From Labilithrix sp020430845 (GTDB lineage: Bacteria; Myxococcota_A; Polyangia; Polyangiales; Polyangiaceae), in NCBI GenBank assembly GCA_041389785.1, contig JAWKRH010000001.1, positions 434,001-498,000 on the forward strand: a stretch of DNA of 64,000 nt. The letters are read 5' to 3'. Shown in pieces: positions 16,401-24,388 of the stretch. How positions within the stretch are numbered: the first letter of the stretch is position 1; every line of letters starts with the position of its first letter. Made by a program: the position numbers and the translations under genes. Below the pieces are notes generated by a model. The model was not told the DNA's origin. It saw nothing but the letters and a program-made list of their open reading frames with translations, and searched no databases.

Positions 16401-17402
16401 GGGCCCGCGGCGGCCGTACGGCTCGGCGCCGTCGATCTCAACCTCCTGCCCGTGCTCGACGCGCTGCTGCACGAGCGCCACGTCACGCGGGCGGCCAAGC
16501 GCGTAGGGCTCAGTCAGTCGGCCGCCAGCCACGCGCTCGCGCGGTTGCGCGATCTCTTGGGCGATCCGCTCCTCACGCGCACCCACGACGGGATGAAGCT
16601 CACGCCCCGGGCCGAGGAGCTCCGCGCGCCCGTGCGACGCGCGCTCGAGACGCTCGAGTCGGTGGTCCGGCCCCCCGAGCCCTTCGACCCCCGGACCGCG
16701 CACCGGACCATCCGCGTCGGCACGACCGACTTCGCCGAGCTCGTGCTCCTGCCGGGGCTCCTCGAGTCGCTGGCCTCGCGCGCGCCCGGCATCGACATCT
16801 GGGCGATCGCCAACAACGACCGCGGCGTCGATCCGGTGACGCGCGGTGAGATCGACATCGCGCTCGCGCCGTCGCGCCCGGCCGATCGGCGGCTGCCCGG
16901 CATCCGGTCGGAGGAGCTGTTCGCCGAGCGGTTCGTCTGCCTCGTCCGCGCCGATCACCCGATCACGCGCGCCCCCGGCGGGCTCACGCTCGAGCGCTAC
17001 CTCGCGGCGCGGCACGCGTTCATCGCGCCGCGAGGGCGGCGCGGCGGCGTGGTCGACGACGCGCTCGCCGCGAGGGGGCTCGAGCGCCGCATCGCGCTGG
17101 CGGTGCCGCACTTCCTCGGCGCGCCGTTCATCGTCGCGCGCACCGATCTCATCCTCACCGTCGCCGAGCGGGTCGCGACGGAGATGGCGGCGCATCTGCC
17201 GCTCACGATCCTCGAGCCGCCCCTCAAGCTCGACGGCTTCGTCATCGCGGCGTACTGGCACGAGCGCAGCGACGCCGATCCTGCGCTCGCGTGGGTGCGC
17301 GCGCGGCTCGCCGAGATCGGCTCTCGCGTCGACGACGGGCAGAAGGCCGCGGGCCCTCGGCGACGCGGGCGCCGGCGCGCGGCCGAGAGATCGCCGCGCT
17401 GA
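16380..17402 (+). CDS. LysR family transcriptional regulator
   Basis: 340 residues. N-terminal winged helix-turn-helix: LGAVDLNLLPVLDALLHERHVTRAAKRVGLSQSAASHALARLRDLLGDPLLTR, then a LysR substrate-binding domain (about 105-310). Starts ATG 16380, ATG 16383 or GTG 16392 are all possible because the CATG array overlaps this point. The last 20 residues are Arg-rich (RRRGRRRAAERSPR). Probably controls the divergent NmrA-like gene in response to an unknown small molecule. Confidence 0.9.
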   Translation: MMHAVHDGPAAAVRLGAVDLNLLPVLDALLHERHVTRAAKRVGLSQSAASHALARLRDLLGDPLLTRTHDGMKLTPRAEELRAPVRRALETLESVVRPPEPFDPRTAHRTIRVGTTDFAELVLLPGLLESLASRAPGIDIWAIANNDRGVDPVTRGEIDIALAPSRPADRRLPGIRSEELFAERFVCLVRADHPITRAPGGLTLERYLAARHAFIAPRGRRGGVVDDALAARGLERRIALAVPHFLGAPFIVARTDLILTVAERVATEMAAHLPLTILEPPLKLDGFVIAAYWHERSDADPALAWVRARLAEIGSRVDDGQKAAGPRRRGRRRAAERSPR

Positions 17403-17427
17403 GCAACGTGTGCCACAATCGCCCGCG

Positions 17428-18387
17428 ATGGGGATGTCGCGTCACGCCGCGGTTCGCGCCGCCAGTCTCTCGCTCCTCGGCGCGTGCGTCGCGACCGTGG
17501 CCGTGAGCGCACGCGCCGACGCGACCGACGCGAAGCGCCCGATGAGCTCGCGGGCGCAGGTGGGCGCGGCCATGGCCCAGCTCGTCGCGGGGCTCCGGGG
17601 CCACACGCGCGGGATCGCGGAGGGCGCCGCGGGGACGATCGAGCACGCCGTGGCGAGCTACGTACCGCTCAAGTTCCACCCGGTCGACGAGGGCACGTTG
17701 CCGGCCGCGCGCAAGGGGGGCTCGTGCCCGCCCGCGATGGCGAACGTCGACGGCCGCTTCTGCATCGACAAGTGGGAGGGCTCGCTGCTCGAACGCGGCG
17801 CAGACGGGAAGACCACGGCGCGCGCGTCGAGCGGTCCCTTGCTCAAGGACGGCGACTACGTCGCGCGGAGCGCGCCGGGGGTGCTCCCGCAGGGGTACAT
17901 CAGCGCGGCTCAAGCCTCCAAGGCGTGCGCGAACGCAGGAAAGCGCCTCTGCCAGAACGTCGAGTGGCGCTTCGCGTGTGGCGGCAGCAAGGGCACGGCG
18001 CACCCGTACGGCGCCAAGAAAGAGCCCGGCAAGTGCCACGACTCGGGCCGCGCGCCCATGATGGCGCTGCACGGTCCCGTGCCCGGTCACAAGTTCGTCG
18101 GCTGGGGCATGGCCGAGCTCAACGATCCCAAGCTCATCACGCTCGACGACACGTTGGCGAAGACGGGCGCGTTCCCGGAGTGCGTGAACGACTACGGCGT
18201 CTACGACATGGAGGGCAACCTCCACGAGTGGACCGCCGACGCCAACGGCACGTTCCAGGGTGGCTACTGGCTCGACACGACCCAGCACGGCGAGGGCTGC
18301 GCGTACCGGACCATCGCGCACGGGTACAACTACCACGACTACTCGACCGGCTTCCGCTGCTGCGCGGACCTCGCCGCGGCGCCCTGA
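17428..18387 (+). CDS. Exported SUMF1/formylglycine-generating-enzyme-like protein
   Basis: 319 residues. Signal peptide residues 1-28 (AASLSLLGACVATVAVSARAD). From about 100: FCIDKWEGSLLE, ISAAQASKACANAGKRLCQNVEWRFACGGS, AHPYG, VYDMEGNLHEWTAD, GGYWLD, and the ending STGFRCCADL. This is the FGE-sulfatase fold. The paired Cys needed for oxidase activity in true FGEs are not evident in the usual GGSW/RVxRGGS region. An extracytoplasmic structural or binding role is likely. Convergent with the sigma-factor gene (9-base gap). Confidence 0.83.
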   Translation: MGMSRHAAVRAASLSLLGACVATVAVSARADATDAKRPMSSRAQVGAAMAQLVAGLRGHTRGIAEGAAGTIEHAVASYVPLKFHPVDEGTLPAARKGGSCPPAMANVDGRFCIDKWEGSLLERGADGKTTARASSGPLLKDGDYVARSAPGVLPQGYISAAQASKACANAGKRLCQNVEWRFACGGSKGTAHPYGAKKEPGKCHDSGRAPMMALHGPVPGHKFVGWGMAELNDPKLITLDDTLAKTGAFPECVNDYGVYDMEGNLHEWTADANGTFQGGYWLDTTQHGEGCAYRTIAHGYNYHDYSTGFRCCADLAAAP

Positions 18388-18396
18388 GCGTCGTCG

Positions 18397-19266
18397 CTAC
18401 GCCTCGCCGGTCGGCGCGCAGTTCGACCCGGGCGTCGGGATGTCCTCGACGTCGTCGGCGTCGGGCCGCGTCGACTCGAGCGCGTCCAGCTGGCGCGCCA
18501 GCACGTCGTGCATCGCGCGCGTGCGCTCGCCGTCGGCGCGCGGATCCCGCAGGACCTCGAGCCGCCGCTTCCAGCGCTCGTCTCGCGTCGAGGCCGCTCC
18601 GGGCAGCGCGCCTCGCGGCTCGTCGCCTTGTCGGTCGGCCGGTGCGGCCTGTCGCAAGCCCTCGCACTGGTAGCAGACGCCCTCCTTGGACACGAGCGAG
18701 CAGAGCCGATCGTAGCGGCGCATCATCGTCTCGCGCGCCGAAGCGAGGCGATGGCGGAGCGTGCCCAGGTCGAGCCCGAGGCTCTTGGCCGCCTCTTCGT
18801 TGGAGTACTCGTACACGTCGCGCAGCACGAGCGCCGCCTGCTCCTCGGGCTCGAGCGAGCGGCCGACGCACGCGAAGCAGTAACGCACGTGCTCGCGTAC
18901 GTCGAAGTGGAAGTCGGGTTGGGCCACCGCCGCGAGGACGTCGACCATGCCGCCGTCGGTGACGCAGGCGTCTTGGGCGAAGAGGAGCGCGCCGGCGCGG
19001 TATCGCTTCTTGGTGCGCAGGAAGTCGAGCGCGGCGCGTGCCGCGATCGCGTGGAGCCACGTGCCCACCGCGGCGTCCCCGCGAAAGCCCTCGATCGCGC
19101 CCCACGCCTTCACGAGCGCGTCCTGGAGCACGTCGTCGACGTGATCGGGGCTCGCCAGCATGCGTCGCAGCAGCGCGCGGAGCTTGGGCAGCTCGGGGCC
19201 GACGAGGACATCGAACGCGGCGCGATCACCCCCGCGCGCCCGGGAGACGGCTTCGGTCACGGTCAT
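18397..19266 (-). CDS. ECF-type RNA polymerase sigma factor with C-terminal extension
   Basis: 289 residues. Sigma region 2 at about 15-85 (FDVLVGPELPKLRALLRRMLASPDHVDDVLQDALVKAWGAIEGFRGDAAVGTWLHAIAAR), region 4 at about 135-190 (LEPEEQAALVLRDVYEYSNEEAAKSLGLDLGTLRHRLASARETMMRR). The last ~90 residues are an extension starting with CYQCEGLRQ and rich in Asp/Arg. No anti-sigma gene is adjacent; the extension may act as a built-in regulatory part. Start ATG 19266 begins MTVTEAVSRAR; the upstream extension of the frame is not sigma-like. Confidence 0.88.
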   Translation of the reverse strand: MTVTEAVSRARGGDRAAFDVLVGPELPKLRALLRRMLASPDHVDDVLQDALVKAWGAIEGFRGDAAVGTWLHAIAARAALDFLRTKKRYRAGALLFAQDACVTDGGMVDVLAAVAQPDFHFDVREHVRYCFACVGRSLEPEEQAALVLRDVYEYSNEEAAKSLGLDLGTLRHRLASARETMMRRYDRLCSLVSKEGVCYQCEGLRQAAPADRQGDEPRGALPGAASTRDERWKRRLEVLRDPRADGERTRAMHDVLARQLDALESTRPDADDVEDIPTPGSNCAPTGEA

Positions 19267-19447
19267 CGACGCAGAAGCTACGCCACCGCGCCCGGCGACG
19301 CCACGCCCGCGCGCCGCTCGGGCTCGAGGGCGGCGTTTTCGAATGAGTGAACAATATCCATGGGTTGGCAGGTTGTTCTGCCGCCGTCGTCCAAGTCTCC
19401 GAACCACGCGCTCGGCCGAGTCGAGCGCGAGAGAAAGGACGAGAACG

Positions 19448-20059
19448 ATGAAGCTCTACCACCACCCCGCGTCTCCCAACTCCCGCAAGGTGCTCGCCGT
19501 CGCCAAGCACCTCGGCGTGCCGCTCGACCTCGAGCGCGTCGACATCATGAAGGGCGAGCAGCAGGGCGCCGCGTTCCTGGCGGTCAACCCCAACGGCATG
19601 GTCCCCGCGCTCGTCGACGGCGACCTCCGCCTCTGGGAGTCGAACGCGATCATGGCGTACGTCGCCGGCAAGAAAGACAGCGCGCTCTGGCCGAGGTCGG
19701 ACGCGCGCTACGACATCATGCGTTGGCAGTCGTGGGAGCTCGCCCACTTCGGCCCGGCGTGCTCGATCTTCATCGCCGAGAACATGATCAAGCCGATGAT
19801 GGGCCAGGAGCCCGACAAGGCCCGCCTCGACGAGGGGCGCAAGGAGCTCGCGCGGTTCGCCGGCGTGCTCGACGCGCACCTGACGTCACGCGCCTATCTC
19901 GTGGGCGACGCGCTCACCCTCGCCGACTTCTCCGTCGCCGCCGTGCTCGGCTACGCGAGCGCCGCGAAGATCCCGCTCGGCGACTACGCGTCGGTGCGCA
20001 AGTGGCTCGGTCGCCTCGACGAGATCCCCGCGTGGAAGGAGACGGCGCCCCAGGGCTGA
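19448..20059 (+). CDS. Glutathione S-transferase family protein
   Basis: 203 residues. N-terminal thioredoxin-like domain (KLYHHPASPNSRKVLAVAKHLG; NPNGMVPALVDGDLRLWESNAIMAYVA) and all-alpha C-terminal domain (LTLADFSVAAVLGYA). The ESNAI motif binds the glutamyl part of glutathione; the Ser in PASPNSRK is the likely thiol-activating residue. Start ATG 19448 follows AAAGGACGAG. Cytosolic; conjugation or peroxide detoxification likely, substrate unknown. Confidence 0.92.
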   Translation: MKLYHHPASPNSRKVLAVAKHLGVPLDLERVDIMKGEQQGAAFLAVNPNGMVPALVDGDLRLWESNAIMAYVAGKKDSALWPRSDARYDIMRWQSWELAHFGPACSIFIAENMIKPMMGQEPDKARLDEGRKELARFAGVLDAHLTSRAYLVGDALTLADFSVAAVLGYASAAKIPLGDYASVRKWLGRLDEIPAWKETAPQG

Positions 20060-20123
20060 GGCGGACGCGCGCGCGACGGCGGCTCCCGCGTGGGGCCTCC
20101 GTCGTCGCCGCGCGTGGTATCTG

Positions 20124-20558
20124 ATGCCCATGCAGACGCCGTTCCGCTCGATCCAGCGGGTGTACTTCGACGATCTCGACGCGCTCAACATCCTCCACAA
20201 CGTGCGCTTCTTGCTCTTCATGGAGCGGGCGCGCGGCGAGCTCTTCAACGAGCTCGGCTTCCGGTGGGAGGACCCGCTCGAGGTCAACCCGGACAAGTAC
20301 CACGTGGTCGCCGCGCACCAGGTCAGCTACCTCTCGCCGGTGCGGGGAGAAGGGGAGCTCAACGTGGAGCTCCAGCCGACGCACCTCGGGACGTCGAGCG
20401 CCATCCTCTCGGCGCGCGTGCGCTCGCTCCACGGCGATACGATCCACGCCGAGAGCGTCACGAGGCTCGTGCGTCTCGATCCCGAGACGCAGCGACCGTG
20501 CCCGTGGAGCCCGCGCTTTCGTGCGGCCTTCGGCCCGCTGGTCAAGCCGACGTCGTGA
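20124..20558 (+). CDS. Acyl-CoA thioesterase (hotdog fold, 4HBT family)
   Basis: 144 residues. The hotdog-fold opening YFDDLDALNILHNVRFLLFMERARGELF carries the catalytic Asp of 4-hydroxybenzoyl-CoA/YbgC-type thioesterases (D at the DLDALN turn). No signal peptide. It follows the GST gene in the same direction (64 bases). Natural acyl-CoA substrate is not predictable. Confidence 0.88.
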   Translation: MPMQTPFRSIQRVYFDDLDALNILHNVRFLLFMERARGELFNELGFRWEDPLEVNPDKYHVVAAHQVSYLSPVRGEGELNVELQPTHLGTSSAILSARVRSLHGDTIHAESVTRLVRLDPETQRPCPWSPRFRAAFGPLVKPTS

Positions 20559-20598
20559 TCGCGCCCGCGCGCCCGGTGCGCTAGAGAGCGCCCTCACC

Positions 20599-22566
20599 AT
20601 GAGGTCGCCTGCCACGTCCCTCTCGGTCCTGTCGCTCCTCGCCTCGGTGGTCGCCGGGTGCGGAGCGCCCGCGGCCAACACGCCCACGCCGCGCGTCGCG
20701 TTCGCCGCGCCGCCTCCCCTCGTCGCGTCGGAGCTGGCCGATGATGCCGCGGTCGCGCGGGCGATCTCCGAGCACTACGTCAAGTACGAGCAAGAGATCC
20801 CGATGCGCGACGGCGTGAAGCTCTTCACGGCGTTCTACGTGCCGCGCGACCAGACGCGCAAGTACCCCATCCTGCTCCACCGCACGCCGTACAGCGTGCG
20901 TCCGTACGGCGTCGACGCGTACCCGCCCGCGAGCGACTTTCGCGCGCTCCGGCGCTTTGCACCGTCGTCGCGCTTCGTGCGAGAGGGGTACATCTTCGTC
21001 CACCAGGACGTGCGCGGTCGCATGATGAGCGGCGGCGACTTCGTCGACGTGCGCCCCGGCAAGACCGGCAACGGCGCCAAGGACATCGACGAGAGCACCG
21101 ACGCCTACGACACGATCGACTGGCTCGTGAAGCACGTGCCCGCGAACAACGGGCGCGTGGGCGTCTGGGGCATCAGCTACCCCGGCTTCTACGCCGCGCA
21201 GGCGGCGGTGGGCGCGCACCCCGCGCTCAAGGCCGTGAGCCCACAGGCGCCCGTCACCGACTGGTTCCGCGGTGACGACTTCCATCACAACGGCGCGCTC
21301 TTCCTCGCCGACGCCTTCGGCTTCTACGCGAGCTTCGGCAAGCCCCGCCCCAAGCCCACCAAGCAGTCCAAGTGGGGCTTCGACTACGACGCCGGCGATC
21401 TCTACGAGTTCTTCCTCGCGATGGGGCCCGTCGCGAACGCCAACGACAAGTACTTCAAGCGCGAGATCGCGTTCTGGAACGATCTGGTCGAGCACGGGGC
21501 GCTCGACGCCTTCTGGCAGGCGCGCGATCCGCGGCCCCGGTACAAGGACGTCAAGCCCGCGGTCATGACCGTGGGGGGCTGGTTCGACGCCGAGGATCTG
21601 TGGGGCGCCCTCGAGACGTACCGCGCGATCGAGAAGCAGAGCCCCGGCGCCGAGAACGTGCTCGTGATGGGACCGTGGTCGCACGGCGGCTGGGCGCGCA
21701 CCGAGGGCGACCACCTGGGCGACGTGACCTTCCACGCCAAGACGTCGGACTTCTACCGCGACCGCATCGAGTTCCCGTTCTTCCAGCGGCACCTCTCCGG
21801 CAGACCGGGCGCCGCGCCGCCCGAGGCCTGGATCTTCGAGACGGGGACCAACGTGTGGGCGAGCTACGACGCGTGGCCGCCGCGCGATGCCAAGCCGCGC
21901 ACGTTCTACCTGGGCGCCGGCGGCGCGTTGCTCGACCGCGAGCCGGCGGCGGGAGCCGACACCGCCGACACGTGGGTGAGCGATCCGAACAAGCCCGTGC
22001 CTTACCACCCGACGCCGTCGCTCGAGGTGCTCAAGGACTTCATGACCGCCGACCAGCGCTTCGCGTCGCGCCGGCCCGACGTCGTCACCTATCAGACCGC
22101 GCCGCTCGACGCCGACGTGCACTTCGCGGGCCCGATCGAGGCGTCGCTGTGGGTGTCGGTCACGGGCACCGACGCCGACTTCGTCGTGAAGGTCGTCGAT
22201 GTCTACCCGCACGACTATCCCGAGCCCGAGGGCAAGCCCGGCGCGCCGCGCATGGCGGGCTACCAGCAGCTCGTGCGCGCCGAGGTGCTCCGCGGGAAGT
22301 TCCGCGAGTCGCTCGCGAGCCCCAAGCCGTTCACCCCCGGCGAGCCCACGCTCGTGAAGGTCACGCTGCCCGACGTCGCGCACGCGTTCCGTCGCGGGCA
22401 CCGGATGATGATCCAGGTGCAGAGCTCTTGGTTTCCGCTCGTCGACCGCAATCCGCAGACGTTCTGCGACATCTACGCCGCGAAGCCGGCCGACTTCAAG
22501 GTCGCGACGCATACGCTGCATCGCGCGCCCGGGCGGGCGTCGTCGGTGCGGGTGCTGACGCGCTGA
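20599..22566 (+). CDS. CocE/NonD family hydrolase lipoprotein
   Basis: 655 residues. Start ATG 20599 gives a lipoprotein signal (lipobox VVAGC). X-Pro dipeptidyl-peptidase/alpha-amino-acid ester hydrolase fold: IPMRDGVKLFTAFYVPRDQ, FVHQDVRGR, nucleophile Ser in VWGISYPGF, Asp in GGWFDAEDLWG, His in MGPWSHGGW. A C-terminal jelly-roll (about 500-655) includes LWVSVTGTDADFVVKVVDVYP. It acts outside the cytoplasm on esters, amides or beta-lactam-like substrates. The coding sequence ends right at the edge of a low-complexity block. Confidence 0.92.
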   Translation: MRSPATSLSVLSLLASVVAGCGAPAANTPTPRVAFAAPPPLVASELADDAAVARAISEHYVKYEQEIPMRDGVKLFTAFYVPRDQTRKYPILLHRTPYSVRPYGVDAYPPASDFRALRRFAPSSRFVREGYIFVHQDVRGRMMSGGDFVDVRPGKTGNGAKDIDESTDAYDTIDWLVKHVPANNGRVGVWGISYPGFYAAQAAVGAHPALKAVSPQAPVTDWFRGDDFHHNGALFLADAFGFYASFGKPRPKPTKQSKWGFDYDAGDLYEFFLAMGPVANANDKYFKREIAFWNDLVEHGALDAFWQARDPRPRYKDVKPAVMTVGGWFDAEDLWGALETYRAIEKQSPGAENVLVMGPWSHGGWARTEGDHLGDVTFHAKTSDFYRDRIEFPFFQRHLSGRPGAAPPEAWIFETGTNVWASYDAWPPRDAKPRTFYLGAGGALLDREPAAGADTADTWVSDPNKPVPYHPTPSLEVLKDFMTADQRFASRRPDVVTYQTAPLDADVHFAGPIEASLWVSVTGTDADFVVKVVDVYPHDYPEPEGKPGAPRMAGYQQLVRAEVLRGKFRESLASPKPFTPGEPTLVKVTLPDVAHAFRRGHRMMIQVQSSWFPLVDRNPQTFCDIYAAKPADFKVATHTLHRAPGRASSVRVLTR

Positions 22567-22579
22567 CGGGGTGAGGGGG

Positions 22580-22700
22580 GCGGCTGCGGTTGCGAGTGCG
22601 GCTGGGGTTGCGTCTGCGAATGCGATTGCGTTTGCGTCTGCGTCTGCGATTGCGTCTGCGTCTGCGTCTGCGATTGCGTCTGCGTCTGGGGCTGCGTCAC
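22580..22700. repeat. Degenerate hexamer repeat (GCGTCT)n, left flank
   Basis: Runs of GCGTCT with interspersed GCGATT and GCGTTT variants, in six-base register for about 120 bases. Non-coding as far as can be seen; open frames through it encode only simple QT/SE or AS repeats. Confidence 0.9.
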
Positions 22701-22789
22701 GCTCTCGCTCTCGCTCTCGCTCTCGCGCACGCACCCGCTCTCGCGCACGCGCCCGCACCCGCGCCCGCGCCCGCACCCGCGCCCGCACC
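22701..22789. repeat. CGCTCT then CGCACC/CGCCCG hexamer repeats, left flank
   Basis: Continues the previous block: four CGCTCT units, then alternating CGCACC and CGCCCG units up to the 15-bp hairpin. The six-base period is kept throughout while the unit changes. Confidence 0.85.
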
Positions 22790-22825
22790 CGCTGCGGTCG
22801 CGACCTCGCCGTCGCGACCGCAGCG
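22790..22825 (-). terminator. Perfect 15-bp hairpin behind the four-helix-bundle gene
   Basis: Arms CGCTGCGGTCGCGAC and GTCGCGACCGCAGCG with a 6-base loop. It begins 5 bases after the stop codon of the minus-strand gene. No T-run follows, so it may work as a factor-assisted terminator or as a 3' stability or processing element. Confidence 0.6.
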
Positions 22826-22830
22826 CTTCT

Positions 22831-23148
22831 TCACCGCGCGACCTTCACCAGCGTGCCGATCACGCGGTTCATCCTCTCGCGCACGTCGGAGGGCAGGGGA
22901 CCCACGAAGCCCCACGCCTCCGCGGCCCGCAGCGCGACGAACGCCTCGCGAGCGGAGCCGAGCGCGATGCAGTAGTGGTTGAGCCGCCGCCCCCCGCGTT
23001 GGTCACTGCCCTCTGCGGAGTTGAGAGCCGCGCTGTTGAGAGCGTCACGGAGCTGCCGAGCAAGATCTGCATCCCGACGACGAATCGACGCCTCGATCGG
23101 CGCCACGTCACGAATCAGCTCCAAGATCACATCGACGATACGAAGCAT
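22831..23148 (-). CDS. Four-helix bundle protein (23S rRNA-intervening-sequence protein family)
   Basis: 105 residues. Start ATG 23148 has a perfect AGGAGG seven bases upstream. Family text is clear: LRIVDVILELIRDVAPIEASI, DLARQLRDALNSAALNSAEGS, a short Gly/Arg turn, YCIALGSAREAFVALRAAEAWGFV, and a C-terminal helix ending VIGTLVKVAR. Homologues are encoded in 23S rRNA intervening sequences, and the related Avd protein serves diversity-generating retroelements; both bind nucleic acid. There is no rRNA or reverse transcriptase here. Instead the gene sits between GC-rich simple-repeat blocks. Its job is unknown. Confidence 0.85.
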   Translation of the reverse strand: MLRIVDVILELIRDVAPIEASIRRRDADLARQLRDALNSAALNSAEGSDQRGGRRLNHYCIALGSAREAFVALRAAEAWGFVGPLPSDVRERMNRVIGTLVKVAR

Positions 23149-23165
23149 GAGAGACCTCCTTGCGC

Positions 23166-23180
23166 CCCGAGCCGTTCGGG
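23166..23180 (-). promoter_or_regulatory. Small hairpin just upstream of the ribosome-binding site
   Basis: Arms CCCGA and TCGGG with loop GCCGT, five bases upstream of AGGAGG of the four-helix-bundle gene. Could affect translation initiation; short, so may be chance in 70% GC DNA. Confidence 0.3.
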
Positions 23181-23365
23181 AACGACCCCCGCCGCCGCCG
23201 CCGCGCGCAGAAGCGATCAAGGCTGCGAAGCACCGCGCAGCGGCAAGCTCGGCGTCCCGCCTCCACACGCGCGCCTCGCGGTAGCCGAGCGCAGGCCTTG
23301 AACGCGCCGAGCACGGCGGTAACGTCGTTCACCCCCCCGAGCCGGAGCCCTCGCGCCTTCACCTC
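23181..23365. other. Upstream region of four-helix-bundle gene, no gene seen
   Basis: About 185 bases of non-repetitive sequence between the RBS hairpin and the right repeat blocks, with a (CCG)n run near 23189-23205. No RBS-preceded ORF or known RNA is recognised. It may hold the promoter or a leader RNA of the minus-strand gene. Confidence 0.4.
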
Positions 23366-23405
23366 CGCGTCTGCGTCTGCGTTTGCGTCTGCGTCTGCGT
23401 CTGCG
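23366..23405. repeat. (GCGTCT)n repeat, right flank
   Basis: Same hexamer, strand and variant (GCGTTT) as the left block at 22580-22700. It reappears briefly at 23532-23553 (GCGTCTGCGATCGCGTCTGC). Confidence 0.85.
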
Positions 23406-23449
23406 ACGGGCGCGCGCGCGGGCGCGGGAGGGGTCAACGCGGGGCGTCC

Positions 23450-23520
23450 AGGTTCACGTCGCCGTTCACGTCAACGACCACGTCAACGACCAGGTCCACG
23501 AACGTGAACGTCGACGTGTG
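23450..23520. repeat. Degenerate 12-mer repeat (CACGTCAACGAC-type)
   Basis: Tandem degenerate units such as TTCACGTCGCCG, TTCACGTCAACG and CACGTCAACGAC, ending in the inverted form GAACGTGAACGTCGACG. Non-coding; no homologue of a known element is recognised. Confidence 0.75.
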
Positions 23521-23553
23521 GACTCGCGCGGGTGCGTCTGCGATCGCGTCTGC

Positions 23554-23690
23554 CACTGCGCCCGCGCCCGCCCTCGCTCCCGCGCCCGCCCTCGCTCCCG
23601 CCCGCCCTCGCTCCCGCCCGCCCTCGTCCCGCGCCCGCCCTCGCTCCCGCTCCCGCGCCCGCGCCAGCGCCAGCGTCCCTTCGCGCTTGC
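23554..23690. repeat. (GCCCTCGCTCCC)n pyrimidine-rich repeat, right flank
   Basis: About six units of GCCCTCGCTCCC/GCCCGCCCTCGCTCCC, closing with GCGCCAGC units. It lies directly before the promoter/leader region of the next lipoprotein gene. Strong C-richness on the plus strand and G-richness on the minus strand. Confidence 0.8.
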
Positions 23691-23723
23691 CCACCGGCCC
23701 GGCCTCTCCTAGCGTTCGCGCCC

Positions 23724-24356
23724 ATGAAGACGCTCGGCCTGGCCACCCTCCTGCTCTCCGCCTCCTTCGTCGTCGCTTGCGGCGGCGACAAGAAGCCCGC
23801 GAAGGATCCTGCTTCGATCACCGCAGCCCCCGGGGGCGGCGAGGCCGACATGCCCCCCGCCGATCCCGAGCCGGCCGCGAAGCCTGCCGACGGGGCTGCA
23901 AAGCCGGCGGAAGGCGCCGGCGCGGCGGGCGGGATGCTCTCCGTCGTCGACATGAAGTTCGAGCCCGCCAAGAAGGGCAAGAACGACAAGCCGCTCGAGG
24001 TGAAGGCCGACGGCAGCGTGATGGTCGGTGGCAAGCTCGTCGCGAAGATCTCGGGCGACGAGGTGAAGAGCGACGGCGGCACCACGATGGTGACCGTGGG
24101 CGTCGACGGCAGCCTCGTCGGCAACGGCATCGACCCTGGCTTCAAGTTCGAGGGCGACGACCTCGTGACGGCGGCGGGCAGCAAGCTCTCCGTCGGCGAC
24201 GACGGGACCGTGACGGCGACCAAGGACGGCAAGAGCGAGACGCTTGGCAGCTTCGGCTCGGGCAAGGCCAAGCGTGCGGCCCTCGTCGTGATGGCGCTCT
24301 GGCTCATGTCCAAGCCGGTGACCCCGGCGGCTGCTCCGGCGAACAAGAAGAAGTAG
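23724..24356 (+). CDS. Small lipoprotein with Ala/Pro linker
   Basis: 210 residues. Start ATG 23724 gives signal MKTLGLATLLLSASFVVAC (lipobox VVAC). Residues 25-75 are an Ala/Pro/Gly linker. Residues about 75-185 are strand-rich with repeated pattern xVxxDGSxxxGxKLxxKI / TVTxTKDGKSETLGSF, reminiscent of proteins that track a 'default value' beta-structure. A short hydrophobic patch (ALVVMALWLM) precedes a Lys-rich end. No known function. Upstream frame extension runs through simple repeats and is not coding. Confidence 0.7.
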   Translation: MKTLGLATLLLSASFVVACGGDKKPAKDPASITAAPGGGEADMPPADPEPAAKPADGAAKPAEGAGAAGGMLSVVDMKFEPAKKGKNDKPLEVKADGSVMVGGKLVAKISGDEVKSDGGTTMVTVGVDGSLVGNGIDPGFKFEGDDLVTAAGSKLSVGDDGTVTATKDGKSETLGSFGSGKAKRAALVVMALWLMSKPVTPAAAPANKKK

Positions 24357-24368
24357 TCATGGTTCCCG

Positions 24369-24388
24369 CGACTTACGCATGTAAGTCG
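24369..24388. promoter_or_regulatory. Perfect 8-bp palindrome after lipoprotein gene
   Basis: Arms CGACTTAC and GTAAGTCG around GCAT, 13 bases after the stop, followed by another GTAAG at 24391. No T-run. Either a weak terminator or an operator for the following gene. The rest of the 169-base gap shows nothing else. Confidence 0.4.

Noticed and set aside
22473..22748. Minus-strand ORF with SESESE and QTQTQ runs
   Set aside because: Translation of hexamer repeats with no RBS; not a protein gene.
22831..23148. Four-helix-bundle gene as part of a 23S rRNA intervening sequence or DGR
   Set aside because: No 23S rRNA sequence, reverse transcriptase or template/variable repeat pair is seen nearby.
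22600..23690. CRISPR-like array
   Set aside because: Units are 6 or 12 bases without unique spacers; simple repeats, no cas genes.
23483..24346. Minus-strand ORF opposite the lipoprotein at 23724
   Set aside because: Low-complexity text antisense to a gene with a clear lipoprotein signal; no RBS.
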